This document shows positions 1 through 9,900 of a stretch of 64,000 nt of DNA, piece by piece. This stretch comes from Lewinellaceae bacterium (lineage in GTDB: Bacteria; Bacteroidota; Bacteroidia; Chitinophagales; Saprospiraceae). The first letter of the stretch is position 1; every line of letters starts with the position of its first letter. Position numbers and translations under genes: made by a program. The notes under the pieces were generated by a model that made no database searches, had not been told where the DNA came from, and saw only the letters and a list, made by a program, of their open reading frames with translations. The DNA lies in NCBI GenBank assembly GCA_020636005.1, contig JACJYR010000001.1, positions 2,546,501-2,610,500 on the forward strand, given 5' to 3'.

Positions 1-356
1 AAGGCCGTCAGCTTATCTTCAAACCTTTGGAACGGCTGCTCGAGCGCCTGTGCGATGGCGGCGTAGTTGACCCCGGCCAGGTTGTTGATCTGCTCCAAAA
101 TGGGCGGCACGAACAACCACATCAACAGCCAGACAAACAGGAAATAGGTAATAAGGGTAAGCACCGCTGCCGTATTGGGCCCTAATTTGAACCTCCAGAT
201 TTTCAGCTTCTGAAAAAAGCGCATCAGCGGCTGCCCTATCATGGACAGCACCCAGGCCACGCAAACATACCCCACGATGTCCGTGAAAAAATAAAGCAGC
301 GAGGCAATCATCAGCAGGCTCGCCAGCAACGCTATCGTTCGGTTGGAGATTTTCAT
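1..356 (-). CDS. AI-2E family transporter (permease), N-terminal part, cut by window edge
   Basis: The first 118 residues can be read from ATG 356 running off the left edge. Residues about 8-45 form two closely spaced hydrophobic segments, followed by a basic stretch (QKLKIWRFKLGP) and another long membrane segment ending in VPPILEQI. This TM pair, charged loop and TM-PPI pattern is typical of the AI-2E/PerM permease family, which are polytopic inner-membrane proteins of about 350 residues; the remaining two thirds lie outside. The family name reflects one studied member, and most homologues have unproven substrates. It is divergent from the acyl-CoA ligase gene at 501, with about 145 bp between the start codons. 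Confidence 0.7.
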   Translation of the reverse strand, partial: MKISNRTIALLASLLMIASLLYFFTDIVGYVCVAWVLSMIGQPLMRFFQKLKIWRFKLGPNTAAVLTLITYFLFVWLLMWLFVPPILEQINNLAGVNYAAIAQALEQPFQRFEDKLTA

Positions 357-500
357 GCAGGTGGGTTGGCGGGTTGGAGGGTACGCAGGTTGAACGAGTC
401 CGGTGGTAAAAAACACCTGATCTTTTGATGCCCTTTTTTCATGGTTTTCATTTTTGGGTAAAAATAGGGAACTTGGCCTTTGTAGTTGATCATCAGCAAA

Positions 501-2273
501 ATGAACTTCCAGCGACTTTTCGACATCCTCCCTTACCAACTGGCCAAATACCCGCAGAAAGTGGCCCTGGCTGGCCGTCAACATGGCACCTGGAAAACCT
601 ATTCTACAGAAGAATGCCTGCATACCCTCCGGCAACTCAGCACAGGCCTTTTGCGCCTGGGCGTGAATAAAGACGACAAAGCATCGATACTCGCCCACTG
701 CGGCAGCCCCCTGTGGAACCTCTTCGATATGGCGTTGCAACAAATCGGGGCCGTCGTCGTGCCCATCCACGCCACGACCCTCGAAAAAGACCTCGCTTAC
801 ATTTTCCAGGATGCCGGGGTGAAACTTTGCCTCGTTTCCAACCAGGAGATGTTGGCCAAGGTGAAAGCTCTGAACAACAGCAGTTTAAGCGTTTTTTCCT
901 TTGAAAAAATACCCGGCGGACGGCATTGGGAAGAGTTGCTCGCAACGCCCACCCCAACGGAACTGGAGCTCCTCGAAGCCCTGAAAAAAAGCATCGCCCG
1001 TACCGACCTCGCCACTATCATCTACACCTCCGGCACCACCGGCCAGCCCAAGGGCGTCATGCTCACCCACCGCAACATCGTCTCCAACATCAAGGCTATC
1101 CTCACCCTTGTGCCGGTCAACTACCACAAAAATGCCCTCAGTTTTTTGCCGCTCAGCCACATCCTGGAGCGCATGGTCACCTATCTCTATATGGCCGCAG
1201 GTACCTCCGTTTGGTACGGTGAAAGCATTGACACCATTTACAAGGATATGCAGGAGGTGAGGCCACATTTCTTCACCGCCGTGCCCCGCATACTGGAGCG
1301 CATGCACGACCGGGCGCTGGAAACCAGGAAAAGCAGGGGCGCACTGGGGAGAAGGTTGTTCGACGCTGCTATCGCCTGGGGCAAGGATTACGATCCCCTG
1401 GAAAAACTTTCTCCTCTTTACTGGATACGTCACCAGTTGTTCGATTGGCTGGTATATCGCCAATGGCGGAAAGTGCTCGGTGGCAACGTGGAAGGGGTGG
1501 TCGTTGGTGCTGCGGCCTTGCAGCCCCGCTTGGCCAAGCTTTTTTGCGCAGCGGGCATCCCCGTTCGGGAAGGATACGGCCTCACAGAGTCATCCCCCGT
1601 CGTTGCATTCAACCACTTCGAGCCGGGGCTGTACCGCTTTGGCACCGTCGGCATCCCCGTCCCGGGCGTGGAGGTAAAAATTGAGGTGGAAAATGGCTCG
1701 GAGGAAGGCGAAATCCTTGTGAAAGGCCCGAACGTAACCAACGGGTATTACAACCAACCCGGGGAAACGGCAGCCGTGCTGACCCCCGACGGCTGGCTGC
1801 ACACAGGCGACGTTGGCAAGTTTGTCCACCGCCGTTTCCTTCAAATCACCGACCGGAAGAGGGATATATTCAAAACCAGCAGCGGCAAGTTCGTCGCCCC
1901 GCAGCGGGTGGAAAACGCCCTGATAGCATCGCCTTACATCCAACAGGCGATGGCCGTGGGCTACAACCAGCCTTTTGTCGCTGCGCTTATCGTACCGGAA
2001 TTCGCTGCGCTGGAGCGCTGGTGCAGGGAGAACAACATCCATTGGACGGGGCCGCAGTTCATGGCGCTCAACCCGAAGGTGCTCAAGTTCATGGAAGGCA
2101 TTTTGGAAGACATCAACCAGTCGCTCGAACCGCACGAACAGGTGCGGAAATTCACCCTGTTGCACGGGGAATGGACTGCCGCTGGCGGCGAACTGACTTT
2201 TACACTGAAACTAGCCCGGAATGTTTTAAAAGAAAAATTCAGGAAAGAGATAGAGGCGATGTATAAAGTTTGA
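501..2273 (+). CDS. long-chain acyl-CoA synthetase (AMP-forming, FadD15-like)
   Basis: A 590-residue AMP-binding enzyme expected to activate fatty acids to acyl-AMP and then acyl-CoA. The adenylation motifs appear in order: the P-loop YTSGTTGQPKG near residue 175, GYGLTESSP near 357, the TGD motif near 435 and the hinge DRKRDIFKTSSGK near 451. Length and the hinge sequence fit the bacterial FadD15/eukaryotic ACSL-like branch rather than acetyl-CoA synthetase. An in-frame TTG lies 15 bp upstream, but ATG 501 (MNFQRLFD) is preferred because the fold starts directly after it. No lipid genes adjoin it, so its substrate chain length cannot be read from context. It is followed by a degenerate region rather than an operon partner. 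Confidence 0.9.
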   Translation: MNFQRLFDILPYQLAKYPQKVALAGRQHGTWKTYSTEECLHTLRQLSTGLLRLGVNKDDKASILAHCGSPLWNLFDMALQQIGAVVVPIHATTLEKDLAYIFQDAGVKLCLVSNQEMLAKVKALNNSSLSVFSFEKIPGGRHWEELLATPTPTELELLEALKKSIARTDLATIIYTSGTTGQPKGVMLTHRNIVSNIKAILTLVPVNYHKNALSFLPLSHILERMVTYLYMAAGTSVWYGESIDTIYKDMQEVRPHFFTAVPRILERMHDRALETRKSRGALGRRLFDAAIAWGKDYDPLEKLSPLYWIRHQLFDWLVYRQWRKVLGGNVEGVVVGAAALQPRLAKLFCAAGIPVREGYGLTESSPVVAFNHFEPGLYRFGTVGIPVPGVEVKIEVENGSEEGEILVKGPNVTNGYYNQPGETAAVLTPDGWLHTGDVGKFVHRRFLQITDRKRDIFKTSSGKFVAPQRVENALIASPYIQQAMAVGYNQPFVAALIVPEFAALERWCRENNIHWTGPQFMALNPKVLKFMEGILEDINQSLEPHEQVRKFTLLHGEWTAAGGELTFTLKLARNVLKEKFRKEIEAMYKV

Positions 2274-2340
2274 AGCTTGTTTTTAGAAAAGGATTTTTGT
2301 CAAAAATCAAAATGACATGGTAAAAACAGCGGCACCTGGA

Positions 2341-2545
2341 TCGGAAAGAGCAATTCAAATTATACGTGCATCACGGGGTGCCGGAATACTGGCTGGTTGA
2401 TTTGGGAAAAAAGGAAGTAGGAATAAACGTGCTGCAAGAAAAAAAAGTCAGAACGTGAGCTCATCGTAAAAACGAGACCCTTTTTTCCCAAGTGGTCAAG
2501 GGCTTTGAAATGCCTGTGGCAGAGATCTTTGACGAAGAAAGTTGA
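2341..2545 (+). pseudogene. Uma2-family (DUF820) endonuclease-like remnant, C-terminal half
   Basis: No intact reading frame exists, but the translation carries YVHHGVPEYWLVD (2363-2401) followed by VVKGFEMPVAEIFDEES and a stop at 2543-2545. GVPEYWLVD and the F-x-MPVAEIF ending are hallmarks of Uma2/DUF820 proteins, a restriction-endonuclease-fold family expanded in cyanobacteria and Bacteroidota. An in-frame TGA follows VRT. The neighbouring frame there reads KKSERELIVK, so two compensating indels near the A-run at about 2440 and the run at about 2469 best explain the break. The N-terminal half and start are absent. It ends 3 bp before a fold-back element, consistent with a decaying accessory locus. 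Confidence 0.65.
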
Positions 2546-2548
2546 GAT

Positions 2549-2697
2549 TCTTTGACAAATCTTGTGGGGATACGTTGAAACGGCTCAAAGTGATAGCCAA
2601 TTCTCAACCCACGAATTAATTCGTGGGTTGAGAATCAAGAGGTTGTGTGCTAAACCGTTTTAACGGTTTCCTTACTCCACAGAATTTGTCAAAGAAC
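2549..2697. repeat. 149-bp fold-back (MITE/REP-like) element with central perfect palindrome
   Basis: The outer ends are inverted repeats: TTCTTTGACAAAT at 2549-2561 matches the reverse complement of ATTTGTCAAAGAA at 2684-2696, and both are followed inward by a TGTGG block. The centre, 2601-2634, is a perfect 34-bp palindrome (core CACGAATTAATTCGTG). Between them a second hairpin (AAACCGTT / AACGGTTT, 2652-2669) has a weaker partner (GTTGAAACGG, 2574-2583) on the left arm. The whole segment can therefore fold on itself. It encodes nothing and lies between the Uma2 remnant and the end of the polysaccharide ligase gene. Confidence 0.7.
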
Positions 2698-2718
2698 GAA
2701 AATTGAAAAAAGGATGTC

Positions 2719-4167
2719 TTAACTTTTATGCCCATCCAACCGCTTTTCCCTTCTGTTCTGCAAGTCCGCATTCACGAGCAGTGCCATGCACAAAAAGAAA
2801 AACGAGCCGATCTTGTCTGTCTCCACCAGATCGTTCATCAGCAAAAGTCCATCAATAATGACCGTTGTCAGCATGGCAATCATCACCACCCGCCGACGGG
2901 CGGGATTGGAAGTTTGATGGTAAATCGTTTCCCCTTTCAGCAGCACCACGAACACCAACGCTATAAAGATCAGCGCCCCGACGATGCCCTGTTCCACCGC
3001 CGTCATCAGGTAATAGCAATGGATGCCGGAGCCTTCCAGGTTGGCGCTCACGTAGGTCGTGAAGCCTGTCACGGTGAACTCTTTATAGAATGTGGTAAAC
3101 GTGCCGGGGCCGAAGCCCAGCCCAGGCTTGTCGGCTATCATGTGGCCGCCGGCCACCCAACGGTAAACCCGCTCCATCGTGGACACGTCCCGCCCCTTGG
3201 TCGTGGCACTCAGCAGGTCGCTGAACTTGTCGTGGGTGATGGTCTTTTCGTAGGTGGGTTTTTGGTCGAGGTAGGCGTTGTCTTTCACTTCGTTGTACAC
3301 CAGCAGCACACCAAAGAAGGCCGCACCGATGACGGCCATTTTCATCAGCCGCCATTGGATAACATAATAGGTACCAATGGCCAGTAGCAAGGTCACATAG
3401 GCCGCACGGGTGTAAGAGAGTTGTATGCCCAGGAGCATCAGCAGGATGGCACCCGTCAGCAACAGCCATTTCCAGGAATAGCGCCTGTACCAATGCCGGG
3501 TGATCCACACAAAAGGCACAAGAATAGTCAGCGTACAGGCGTAGGCCACTTTATTGCGGTAAAACGGGCCGACGGCGTGGTTGATGTCCGCAAAGGTAAA
3601 CCCATAGGTAGCGTGTTTTGCCGTGACGAAGAGGATGGTGAAACAGAGCGGCCCGATCAGCGTCCACGTGATGGCCTTTACGTCGTCTTCTGTCCGCATC
3701 AGCGTGCCGGCCAAAAAGAAGAAGGTGGTCACGTACCAGATTTTCGCCAGGAAAAATTTGAAGGAAATGATGAACGCCTCCGAAAAGGCCACGGCAAAAA
3801 ACATCCATGCCAGGTGCAGCAGCAACATGAGCGAAATGGGGTGTTTAAGAAAACCTGCTTCCATGACCTTGCCCTGCCGCAGCACGTACAGGAAGTAGAT
3901 GAACATCATCATCACCATCATCATCTCTGTGGGCACGTCGGTCACCGTGCCGTTGGGCAGCCAGACCTCCACGGTGAGCGGTATGAAAAAGAACAGCAGG
4001 TAGAACAGTTTTTTAAAATCCACCACGGCCAGGTAGGCCACCAGCGCCAGTGCCGGCACCCCTGCCAGGAAGTACCAATAGCCGGCAATGCCCGCCATCA
4101 GGCTCAGCACGATAATGGCGCTGAACCCAATCAGAAGGTTGCGGGTATGGAGGTCGGCTGTTTGCAT
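2719..4167 (-). CDS. O-antigen ligase/polymerase-like polytopic membrane protein
   Basis: A 482-residue protein with about ten to twelve predicted membrane helices and one longer non-membrane loop (about residues 300-375). That loop contains the DKPGLGFGPGTF segment (about 345-356), the signature region of the Wzy_C/O-antigen ligase family. Such proteins polymerise or ligate undecaprenyl-linked glycans at the periplasmic face of the inner membrane. It lies downstream of a Wzz-like and a flippase gene on the same strand, so a capsule or exopolysaccharide role is likely. Wzy polymerase and WaaL-type ligase cannot be told apart from sequence alone. The start MQTADLHTRN directly precedes the first helix. 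Confidence 0.75.
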   Translation of the reverse strand: MQTADLHTRNLLIGFSAIIVLSLMAGIAGYWYFLAGVPALALVAYLAVVDFKKLFYLLFFFIPLTVEVWLPNGTVTDVPTEMMMVMMMFIYFLYVLRQGKVMEAGFLKHPISLMLLLHLAWMFFAVAFSEAFIISFKFFLAKIWYVTTFFFLAGTLMRTEDDVKAITWTLIGPLCFTILFVTAKHATYGFTFADINHAVGPFYRNKVAYACTLTILVPFVWITRHWYRRYSWKWLLLTGAILLMLLGIQLSYTRAAYVTLLLAIGTYYVIQWRLMKMAVIGAAFFGVLLVYNEVKDNAYLDQKPTYEKTITHDKFSDLLSATTKGRDVSTMERVYRWVAGGHMIADKPGLGFGPGTFTTFYKEFTVTGFTTYVSANLEGSGIHCYYLMTAVEQGIVGALIFIALVFVVLLKGETIYHQTSNPARRRVVMIAMLTTVIIDGLLLMNDLVETDKIGSFFFLCMALLVNADLQNRREKRLDGHKS

Positions 4168-4207
4168 GCTGACGGTGGATAAAGGCCGTGGGCGCAGGCC
4201 CGATGGC

Positions 4208-5314
4208 CTATCGCTCTTTTAAGTGAAGGATTTTTGTCCACTCCACGTCTCGGTACGTGTCGAACACGACAATCCCGATGACGCTGAAAACAAAGGCTAC
4301 CAGCGTGGCAGCCACCACTATCAGCCCGCGCCGGGGGCGGGATTTGATGATGGGTACCTCGCCGGGCTCCTGCAGTAGGATAGCCGGTATGTCGCTGTTG
4401 AAGGTGGCCAGGTAGAGTTTGTACAATTCCTTGTCGGCGGAAAGCTGTGTGCTGGCCCGAAACTGCATTTCTTTCATCACCTCCGCCTTGGCCATGCCGC
4501 TGTTGAATAGCTGCAGGCGCTCGTTGAGCCGCAGCAACTCATTTTCGTAGCCCTTCACGCTGGCCTTCAGCAGGTTGATGGTGTCGCGCTTGAACTTGAC
4601 GGCCTCCAGGGCCTCCACCTTGGCCTCTGTGTTGTAGAGCTTCGATTCCGCTTCGATCACCAGCTGCGACAGGCCCTCGCTTTGGGCCTCTGTATTGTAA
4701 ACCCCATAGCGCTGGCGCATTGCCTGCATGCTGTCGTTCAGCACGTCAAGCTGTTTTTCCTTATCGGTAATGTTGGAGGAAAGTGCGTTGAGGATTTTTT
4801 CCTGCGACTCTTTGAGCAGTTTTTGCGCCAGGAAGGCGATGTGGTCGCGGGCGGCGTTCGCCATCCGGGCGGCCAGTTCCTTGTCCGTGTCTTCAATGGA
4901 CAGTTCGATGGCGTCGTATTTGGTTTTCAACACCTCGAAATGGTCGGAGAACTCCTCGGCAACGTAATAGGCCGCAAAGCGCTTGTTCGGGTTGATGTCG
5001 TAATGTTCGTAAAGGTGGAACGAGTCCACCATGAACTGGGTCAGTTCTCCCGATTTGGCGATGCTCAGGATGCGGTCCCGATCGGTTTCCCCACCATATA
5101 CCTTGGCCGCCTCTGTCGTTCTGCCGAACAGTTTTTCAGGGTAGGACATCTCGGGGCTGGCCGCATAAAAAACCGTGGTGGATTTGTAATAGACTGGCAG
5201 CAGCAACACAATGATGCAGGCACCAATAAATGTCGCAAGGCAGGTATAAAGAATTATTTTCTTCCATTTAAAAATGGTCTCGATGACGCCGAGCAGGTTG
5301 TCTTTATGCTCCAT
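4208..5314 (-). CDS. Wzz-like polysaccharide chain-length determinant protein
   Basis: This 368-residue protein has the two-helix topology of polysaccharide co-polymerases: one membrane segment at about 18-40, a long periplasmic helical region (about 140-290, heptad-rich, likely coiled coil) and a second segment at about 327-350. A short cytoplasmic tail follows (FDTYRDVEWTKILHLKER). There is no C-terminal tyrosine-kinase domain, so it is the Wzz-type rather than the Wzc-type. The PGEVPIIKSRPRRG segment before the second helix matches the conserved proline-rich region of the family. It lies between the flippase and the ligase/polymerase gene, all on the minus strand, as expected for a glycan assembly module. 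Confidence 0.8.
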   Translation of the reverse strand: MEHKDNLLGVIETIFKWKKIILYTCLATFIGACIIVLLLPVYYKSTTVFYAASPEMSYPEKLFGRTTEAAKVYGGETDRDRILSIAKSGELTQFMVDSFHLYEHYDINPNKRFAAYYVAEEFSDHFEVLKTKYDAIELSIEDTDKELAARMANAARDHIAFLAQKLLKESQEKILNALSSNITDKEKQLDVLNDSMQAMRQRYGVYNTEAQSEGLSQLVIEAESKLYNTEAKVEALEAVKFKRDTINLLKASVKGYENELLRLNERLQLFNSGMAKAEVMKEMQFRASTQLSADKELYKLYLATFNSDIPAILLQEPGEVPIIKSRPRRGLIVVAATLVAFVFSVIGIVVFDTYRDVEWTKILHLKER

Positions 5315-5404
5315 AAGCTGGGTGAAGTGTTTGAAACTTGATCATTGGTTCATAAGGGCATTTTAAAAAAAAGCGGGGCAAAAGTAATCAGTTTGGGTGC
5401 TGTT

Positions 5405-6877
5405 TCAATGTTTCACCAGGCCAAGCAACATTTTTATGCGCAACAGCCGGAGTGCAATGGCCAGCAGCAACCCTATGGCCAGGGCAGCAGTAAAACGGAG
5501 GAGCCAGTCTGCTTGGGAAAAATAAAAGAGGAGCCAGTTGGCAATTATGACCAGCAAAATAAAGGAAGCGATCTTGGAAGCCTGCCTCCAGTCCATGGCG
5601 AGGTGCAGTTCTTTTTTTGCCAAAAACATCATGCCCACCAGCACGAAGGTCTGCGTGGCAAAAGCCGAACAGCCGGCACCAACGGCTTTGTAGGCAGGAA
5701 TCAGGAGCAGGTTCAGGGCGAGGTTCACGACGATGCCCGACCCAAAGAGCCAGTTCATTTTTTTCAGGCTGTTGTTGGCCGTGAGCAGGGTGCTGTAGAT
5801 GAAAATGCCGCTGAACGGTACCAGTGTGAGTATGATAAAGGCCAGCACGTCGCCGTAATAGGCAGTCGCCGTTTCGGGGTAAAGCCAATGCATCAGCTCC
5901 CCCCGGAAAAAGAAACAGGCAATGGCGACCGTAGCCGTACCGGCCCAGATCACCTCCAGGCTAAGGCGGAGCAGGGAGGTGATTTCCGAGGCATCCGCTT
6001 CATTTTTTTCCTGTTTTTTTAAAAGGGTGGAAAACATGGGCAGCAGCAGCCCTGCGAAGAGGTACCCCACCATGTTGAGCGCGTCCAGCAGGCGGTATCC
6101 TGCTGCATATACGCCGGCCTCGTGCCGCCCGTCGGGCAGTATCCATTCCAGCACCACGATGTCGAAGCGGGTGTAGGCCGTCATCAGGAAAACTGCCAGG
6201 GCATAGGGGGCCGATTTTTTCAACACCGCCACCAGAAACGGGCGACGGAAACGGATGACGAGCTTTTGGCGGATGTTTTTTTTAACAATGAAAAACGCCA
6301 CCAGGGCCGTGAGCAGCCATGAAGCGTTTTGTGCATGGACAAACCATTCGATTTGAAATCCCCCATTTGCACCTTGCAGCGGCCCCCACAGCAGCACGGC
6401 ACAAATGCCGATCAGCAGCACCTTGTCGAGGGTGGAGACGAGGCTGTCCGTGCGGTACATGCCGAGGCCGGAGATGTTGGAGCGCAGGTAGGCGACCATT
6501 GAGATGAGCACGTGGTTGAGGGCAATGAAAAAGAGCAGGTAAAATATTTCCATCTCGAACCCCCGGATGAGCGCCGCCACGAAAACAGCCACGAGGTAAA
6601 CCGCAGTGAGCAGGAACTTGAGGGCGAGGATGTTGGGGAAATACTTGCCCACCAATTGAGGGTGGCGGGCGATGTTCCGGTTGTTGAAATAATGGATGCC
6701 GAAGTCGTTGAGCATGAACAACAGGAAGGAAAAGCTGAACAGGGTAGCATACAGCCCGTAGGTCTCCGCCCCAACGGTGTCCTGTATCTTCCGCTCAATG
6801 CCAAAGACGTAGAACGGCTTGATGAGCACGTTCACCAGGATAAGGAATATTGCATTGAGGAGGAATTCACGGTTCAT
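5405..6877 (-). CDS. polysaccharide/lipid-linked oligosaccharide flippase (Wzx/MATE-like)
   Basis: A hydrophobic protein of 490 residues with about twelve to fourteen predicted helices. The N-terminus (NREFLLNAIFLILVNVLIKP) and the repeated two-bundle helix pattern fit the MOP/MVF flippase superfamily, probably the PST (polysaccharide transport) branch that moves undecaprenyl-linked repeat units to the periplasm. ATG 6877 is chosen; an in-frame TTG lies 6 bp upstream. It starts 97 bp after the end of dnaE on the same strand and is followed by the Wzz-like and ligase genes. No glycosyltransferase is in this short set, so the sugar-assembly genes must be elsewhere. Confidence 0.8.
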   Translation of the reverse strand: MNREFLLNAIFLILVNVLIKPFYVFGIERKIQDTVGAETYGLYATLFSFSFLLFMLNDFGIHYFNNRNIARHPQLVGKYFPNILALKFLLTAVYLVAVFVAALIRGFEMEIFYLLFFIALNHVLISMVAYLRSNISGLGMYRTDSLVSTLDKVLLIGICAVLLWGPLQGANGGFQIEWFVHAQNASWLLTALVAFFIVKKNIRQKLVIRFRRPFLVAVLKKSAPYALAVFLMTAYTRFDIVVLEWILPDGRHEAGVYAAGYRLLDALNMVGYLFAGLLLPMFSTLLKKQEKNEADASEITSLLRLSLEVIWAGTATVAIACFFFRGELMHWLYPETATAYYGDVLAFIILTLVPFSGIFIYSTLLTANNSLKKMNWLFGSGIVVNLALNLLLIPAYKAVGAGCSAFATQTFVLVGMMFLAKKELHLAMDWRQASKIASFILLVIIANWLLFYFSQADWLLRFTAALAIGLLLAIALRLLRIKMLLGLVKH

Positions 6878-6974
6878 TGGCAATTAGCGGCAAGGGGTTT
6901 TCACAACACCTTTTGGCTGCGGGCGCAAAGAACGGTGATTTTCCGTACCCCTCCTACCTGTTGATCTTTTTACC

Positions 6975-9900
6975 TTACCCTACTACGTAATCCACCCCCA
7001 GCTCCGCTATCCCCGACACCAAATCATTATCCACGTTTACTTTTTTACTGCCCGACACAAAAGGCAGGCTCGTGCGGTTCGTGTAGTCCATCAGCGTTAT
7101 GCGGAGCTGGTGCTGGCCTTTATGTTTTTTGAAAAGGTCGTCCAATTTGTCTAGGATGTCCACGGTGATGGACTCGACCGGTAGCTTCAGCGTAATGCTG
7201 TTGGCGAGGTTTTTACTGGCGTTTTCCAGCAGGGTCACCTCCTTGATGCGGAGTTGGAACTCGTCCTCCCTGCCCCAGCGGGGTTCGTACTGCCCGGTGA
7301 TGAAGACGCAGTTGCCCTGTTCGAAAAAGCCCTTAAACTTCATGTAGTCGTCGCTGAACAGCGGGAATTCGAGCGAGCCGTTGAAATCCTGAATGGTAAA
7401 GGTGCCCCAGCCTGTGCCCTTCTTGCTGATGCGGTGGGATACGTTGGTGACGATGCCCGCTACCTTTATCTGCTGGCCCTTGCGCTCCTCCAGTTCCTCC
7501 AGGGTGCAGGTGGTGAAATTTTCCACCTCCAGGCGGTAGTCGTCCAGCGGGTGGCCGGAGATATAGATGCCGGTCACTTCCTTCTCCCGTTCCAGCTTTT
7601 CGATGAGGCTCCAGGGCTGTGCTTTCGGTGGCTCCGGCTGCTGCACCTCGGCGGCTTCGTCGTTGGCAAAGAGCGAAAGGGTGTTGGCTTCTGTTTTGGT
7701 CTTGTTGCCGTAGTTGATCAGTTCCTCGATGAAAGAGTCATACTTGCCGCTGGGCGTGAAATACTGCGCCCGGTGCATGTCGTCATAACAATCCAGCGCC
7801 CCTCCCAGCACCAGGCTTTCCAGCACTTTTTTGTTGGTGGATTTGGCGTCGAGCCGTTTTAGCAAATCGAACACATCGGCGTATTTACCACCCTTGTCCC
7901 TTTCCGCCAGGATTTCGTCCACCGGCCCTTCGCCCACGCCTTTCAGTGCGGAGAGGCCAAATCGGATTTGCCCTTCTTTGTTCACCGTAAAATCGGAGAC
8001 CGACTCGTTGATGTCCGGTCCGAGCACGGTGACGCCCATGCGCCTGCATTCCCGCAGGAATTTCGTGAGGTCGGTGATGTTGTCTTTGTTGTTGGACAGC
8101 ACGGCGGCCATGAACTCGGCCGGGTAGTTGGCTTTTAAATAAGCTGTTTGGAAGGCGACATAGGCGTAGCAGGTGGAGTGCGATTTGTTGAAAGCATAGC
8201 TGGCAAAGGCTTCCCAATCTTTCCATACCTTTTCGCAGACTTCCTTTTGATGTCCATTTTTGGCGCAGCCTTCCATGAACTTCGGGAACATCTTGTCCAG
8301 GACGGCCTTCTGTTTTTTACCCATCGCCTTGCGCAGCACGTCCGCCTCTCCTTTGGTGAAACCGGCCAGTTTTTGCGACAGCAACATCACTTGCTCCTGG
8401 TACACTGTGATCCCGTAGGTTTCTTCCAGGTATTCCTCCATTGCCGGCAGGTCATAGGTGATTTCCTGCCGGCCGTGCTTCCGGGCAATGAAGTCGGGGA
8501 TGTAGGCCAGCGGACCGGGGCGGTAGAGGGCGTTCATGGCGATGAGGTCCTCGAAGGTAGTCGGCTTGAGGTCTTTCATGTGCTTTTGCATCCCCTCGCT
8601 TTCATACTGGAAAATGGCGATGGTCTCGCCCCGCTGGAAAAGCTCGTAGGTCTTGGGGTCGTCGAGCGGGATGTCGTCGGGCACGATGTCAATGCCCTGC
8701 ACCTCTTTGATAATGCGTACGGCGTCCTTGATAATGGTCAGCGTTTTCAGGCCCAGGAAGTCCATTTTCAAGAGGCCAGCCGCCTCTGCCACGCTGTTGT
8801 CAAATTGGCTGACCAGCAGGTCGCTGTCTTTTGCCACCGTCACCGGCACGTACTTCGTGATGTCGTCCGGCGTGATGACCACCCCGCAGGCGTGGATGCC
8901 CGTATTGCGCACCGAGCCTTCCAGTTTGCGGGCGGTCTGGATCATCTTCGCAATGTCGTCGTCGCCGGCGGCTAACAGGCGAAAGTTGTTGGCACGCTCT
9001 ACGTCTTCGTTGTTGAGTTTTTCTTTGAGTTTGGGTGAAACATCGCCATCGGCGAGCACATCGGCGAGGGTAGCGCCCAGTTGGTGGGGGAAAGATTTGG
9101 CTACCCGGTCCACTTCCGAAAGCGGTACGTTCATCACCCGCCCGACGTCGCGGAGGGAAGACTTGGCCGCCATCGTGCCGTACGTGACAATCTGTGCCAC
9201 CTGGTTGCGGCCGTATTTTTCCAGCACATAATTGATCACCTGATCCCGGCCCCGGTCGTCGAAGTCAATGTCAATATCGGGCATGCTCACCCGCTCCGGG
9301 TTGAGGAAGCGCTCGAACAGCAGGTCGTATTTGATGGGGTCTACGTTGGTGATGCCGATGCAATAAGCTACTGCCGAGCCCGCCGCCGAACCCCTGCCCG
9401 GCCCGACGCTCACACCCATCTGCCGGGCCGTATTGGTGAAATCCTGCACGATGAGGAAGTAGCCGGGATAACCGGACTGCTTGATGACCTGCAGCTCAAA
9501 ATTCAGCCGTTCCTCTATTTCCGGTGTGAGATGGCCGTAGCGCTTTTTCGCCCCCTGGAAGGTCAGGTGGCGCAGGTAGTCGTCCTGTGTCTGGAAGCCC
9601 TGCGGGATGGGGAAGGCGGGCAGCAGCACATCGTGGGTGAGCTTCAGGGGTTCTATTTTATCCAAAATCTCTTGGGTATAGTCCACCGCCTGCGGCACGT
9701 CGCCGAAGAGGCGGTTCATCTCGTCCTGGGTTTTAAAATAAAAATCGCTGGAAGGGAACTTGAAGCGGTTGGTATCTTCGAGCAGGCTGTTGGTGTTCAC
9801 GCAGAGCAGGATGTCGTGCGGTGCGTAGTCCTCCTCTTCCACGTAGTGGCTGTCGTTGGTGCAGATGACCTTGACGTTGTATTTTTTGGCAAAACCAAGC

